From: Actinobacteria bacterium IMCC26077
GTDB taxonomy: Bacteria; Actinomycetota; Actinomycetes; Nanopelagicales; Nanopelagicaceae
Assembly (NCBI GenBank): GCA_002284915.1
Contig: CP015606.1
Location: 992,001-1,056,000 of the forward strand
Direction of reading: 5' to 3'
DNA length: 64,000 nucleotides
Of this stretch, positions 63,194 to 64,000 are shown one piece after another. The position numbers and the translations under genes were made by a program. Position 1 is the stretch's first letter; every line of letters starts with the position of its first letter. The notes beneath the pieces are model-generated. The model did no database searches, had not been told where the DNA came from, and worked only from the letters and a program-made list of their open reading frames with translations.

Positions 63194-63430
63194 ATGTTTC
63201 TCAGAGAACCAACCCACATCCTGCTCGTCATTATCGTGCTCATTCTCCTCTTTGGCGCCAAGCGGCTTCCCGATTCAGCTCGCGCTCTAGGAAGATCGCT
63301 GCGCATCTTCAAGGGCGAACTCAAAAGTGGTAACGAGCTAAGCGATGACGAGAAAAATCAAAAGGATGGCAAAGGTCATCAGGGCCAGCAGAAGTCAGAT
63401 GACCCTGATTCACCCACCAAATCTGAGTAG
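63194..63430 (+). CDS. tatA: Twin-arginine translocase subunit TatA
   Basis: A 78-aa pore component of the Tat export system. One N-terminal membrane helix (about residues 6-22) is followed by a [21 protein letters not shown] amphipathic helix and a very polar tail. ATG 63194 is chosen for the GGGGGAG ribosome-binding site. The longer upstream frame is not TatA-like. Confidence 0.94.
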   Translation: MFLREPTHILLVIIVLILLFGAKRLPDSARALGRSLRIFKGELKSGNELSDDEKNQKDGKGHQGQQKSDDPDSPTKSE

Positions 63431-63442
63431 GCCCCTTGCCCG

Positions 63443-64000
63443 ATGTCATCTTCAGCCAACTCTTCCGAGGGCGCAGCTCAGAGTGATGGTCTAATCGACC
63501 GATCTAAAGCGCCGCTCCTTGCACATCTCAATGAATTACGGAAACGGATCTTCAAAAGCGCGCTTGGAATCATCGCGTTAGCAGCAATCGGATGGATTTT
63601 CTATTCGCCGATCATCGCAAAACTAGCGGTACCAATCTGCGGCAAGGAGCAGACACTAGAGAATTGTGATGCACTGTATGTGTCAGGAGTTCTTGGACCG
63701 CTCAATCTGCAGATAAAAGTCGCGCTCATAGTTGGCGTCATTCTCTCCGCTCCAATTTGGCTCTATCAAATCTGGGCCTTTGTCTTGCCGGGATTAAAGA
63801 AAAAAGAGAAGACGATGGCTTTCCTCTTCTTCCTCTCGTCCATACCTTTCTTTGCTGCTGGAGTCATACTTGGCTACTACATCTTGCCGGTAGCAATCAA
63901 AGTTTTATTAGGCTTTACTCCCGATAATCTCTCAAACCTTATTCGCTTTGATGACTATCTGGACTTCGTTCTGCGACTGATCCTTCTCTTTGGAATCGCA
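63443..64000 (+). CDS. tatC: Twin-arginine translocase subunit TatC, 5' part (runs off the window)
   Basis: Receptor component of Tat export. The N-terminus carries the conserved HLNELRKRIF, followed by the first membrane helix, a periplasmic region with two cysteines, and further helices (IWLYQIWAFVLPGLKKKEK, FFAAGVILGYYILPVAIKVLLGF). The reading frame is open to base 64000 (186 codons). It starts 12 bp after tatA. Confidence 0.93.
   Translation, partial: MSSSANSSEGAAQSDGLIDRSKAPLLAHLNELRKRIFKSALGIIALAAIGWIFYSPIIAKLAVPICGKEQTLENCDALYVSGVLGPLNLQIKVALIVGVILSAPIWLYQIWAFVLPGLKKKEKTMAFLFFLSSIPFFAAGVILGYYILPVAIKVLLGFTPDNLSNLIRFDDYLDFVLRLILLFGIA

Noticed and set aside
1-64000. Insertion sequences, prophage, CRISPR arrays, rRNA operons or replication origin
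   Set aside because: No transposase, integrase, repeat array, rRNA sequence or DnaA-box cluster was seen while reading both strands.

Overview
The window is chromosomal DNA of an actinobacterium (Actinomycetota), read from the sequence. It encodes a BldD homologue, mycobacterial-type integration host factor (mihF), mycothiol ligase MshC, PafB/PafC, DUF3090, SCO1664-family and DUF5703 proteins, and an ATPase-degenerate PriA. Gene order follows blocks known (from memory) from Streptomyces and Mycobacterium. Base composition is roughly balanced rather than GC-rich. Packing is extreme: genes overlap by ATGA or GTGA, most convergent genes are 6-27 bp apart or overlap, and divergent start codons can be only 23-36 bp apart. 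No mobile elements, CRISPR arrays or rRNA genes are visible. A genome-streamlined planktonic lineage (freshwater Nanopelagicales-like) is my inference; the sequence alone does not prove it.

Layout. 1-6021: 3' part of aspS, a lipoprotein, a multi-pass FtsH-like AAA+ metalloprotease, rarA and a DUF948 membrane protein. 6046-15992: alaS-ruvX-mltG-aroE, a single-domain prepilin peptidase, aroC-aroK-aroB-aroQ, efp and nusB (shikimate pathway plus translation factors). 15964-16431 (minus): bldD, overlapping nusB tail to tail. 16538-26206: a complete de novo UMP operon pyrR-pyrB-pyrC-carA-carB-pyrK-pyrD-pyrF, preceded by a PyrR-binding RNA hairpin. 26244-36550: mihF-gmk-rpoZ-coaBC-metK-priA-def-fmt-rsmB-rpe-hisE-hisG. 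36564-47679: serB (minus), an orphan ABC ATPase, ung, a purine permease (minus), a YitT-like protein (minus), uppP, a DUF554 protein, a Zn alcohol dehydrogenase (minus), an ABC-F ATPase, then apt, a small membrane protein and a quinone oxidoreductase (all minus). 47732-47815 (minus): tRNA-Leu(GAG). 47895-58662: an M20 peptidase, DUF5703 and an aldo/keto reductase (minus), histidine phosphatase-DUF3090-SCO1664 family-mshC, PAC2 (minus), metH and a HAD phosphatase. 58673-64000: a RecB-like Fe-S nuclease (minus), trmI, a lipoprotein cyclophilin (minus), pafB-pafC, tatA and the 5' part of tatC.

Functional themes: pyrimidine and aromatic amino-acid precursor synthesis, the methionine/SAM cycle (metK, metH), translation initiation and tRNA charging, mycothiol synthesis, and DNA-damage control (PafBC, RarA, RuvX, Ung, RecB-like nuclease). 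Three observations stand out. First, at least 17 genes have a TANNNT -10 box exactly 6-7 nt before the start codon, the signature of leaderless mRNAs, including four pairs of very tight divergent promoters. Second, the Pup-proteasome genes that normally lie between trmI and pafB are absent, while pafBC are kept. Third, a UCCNGNGAGG PyrR-binding loop sits directly against the pyrR ribosome-binding site. No intergenic stretch exceeds about 215 bp.
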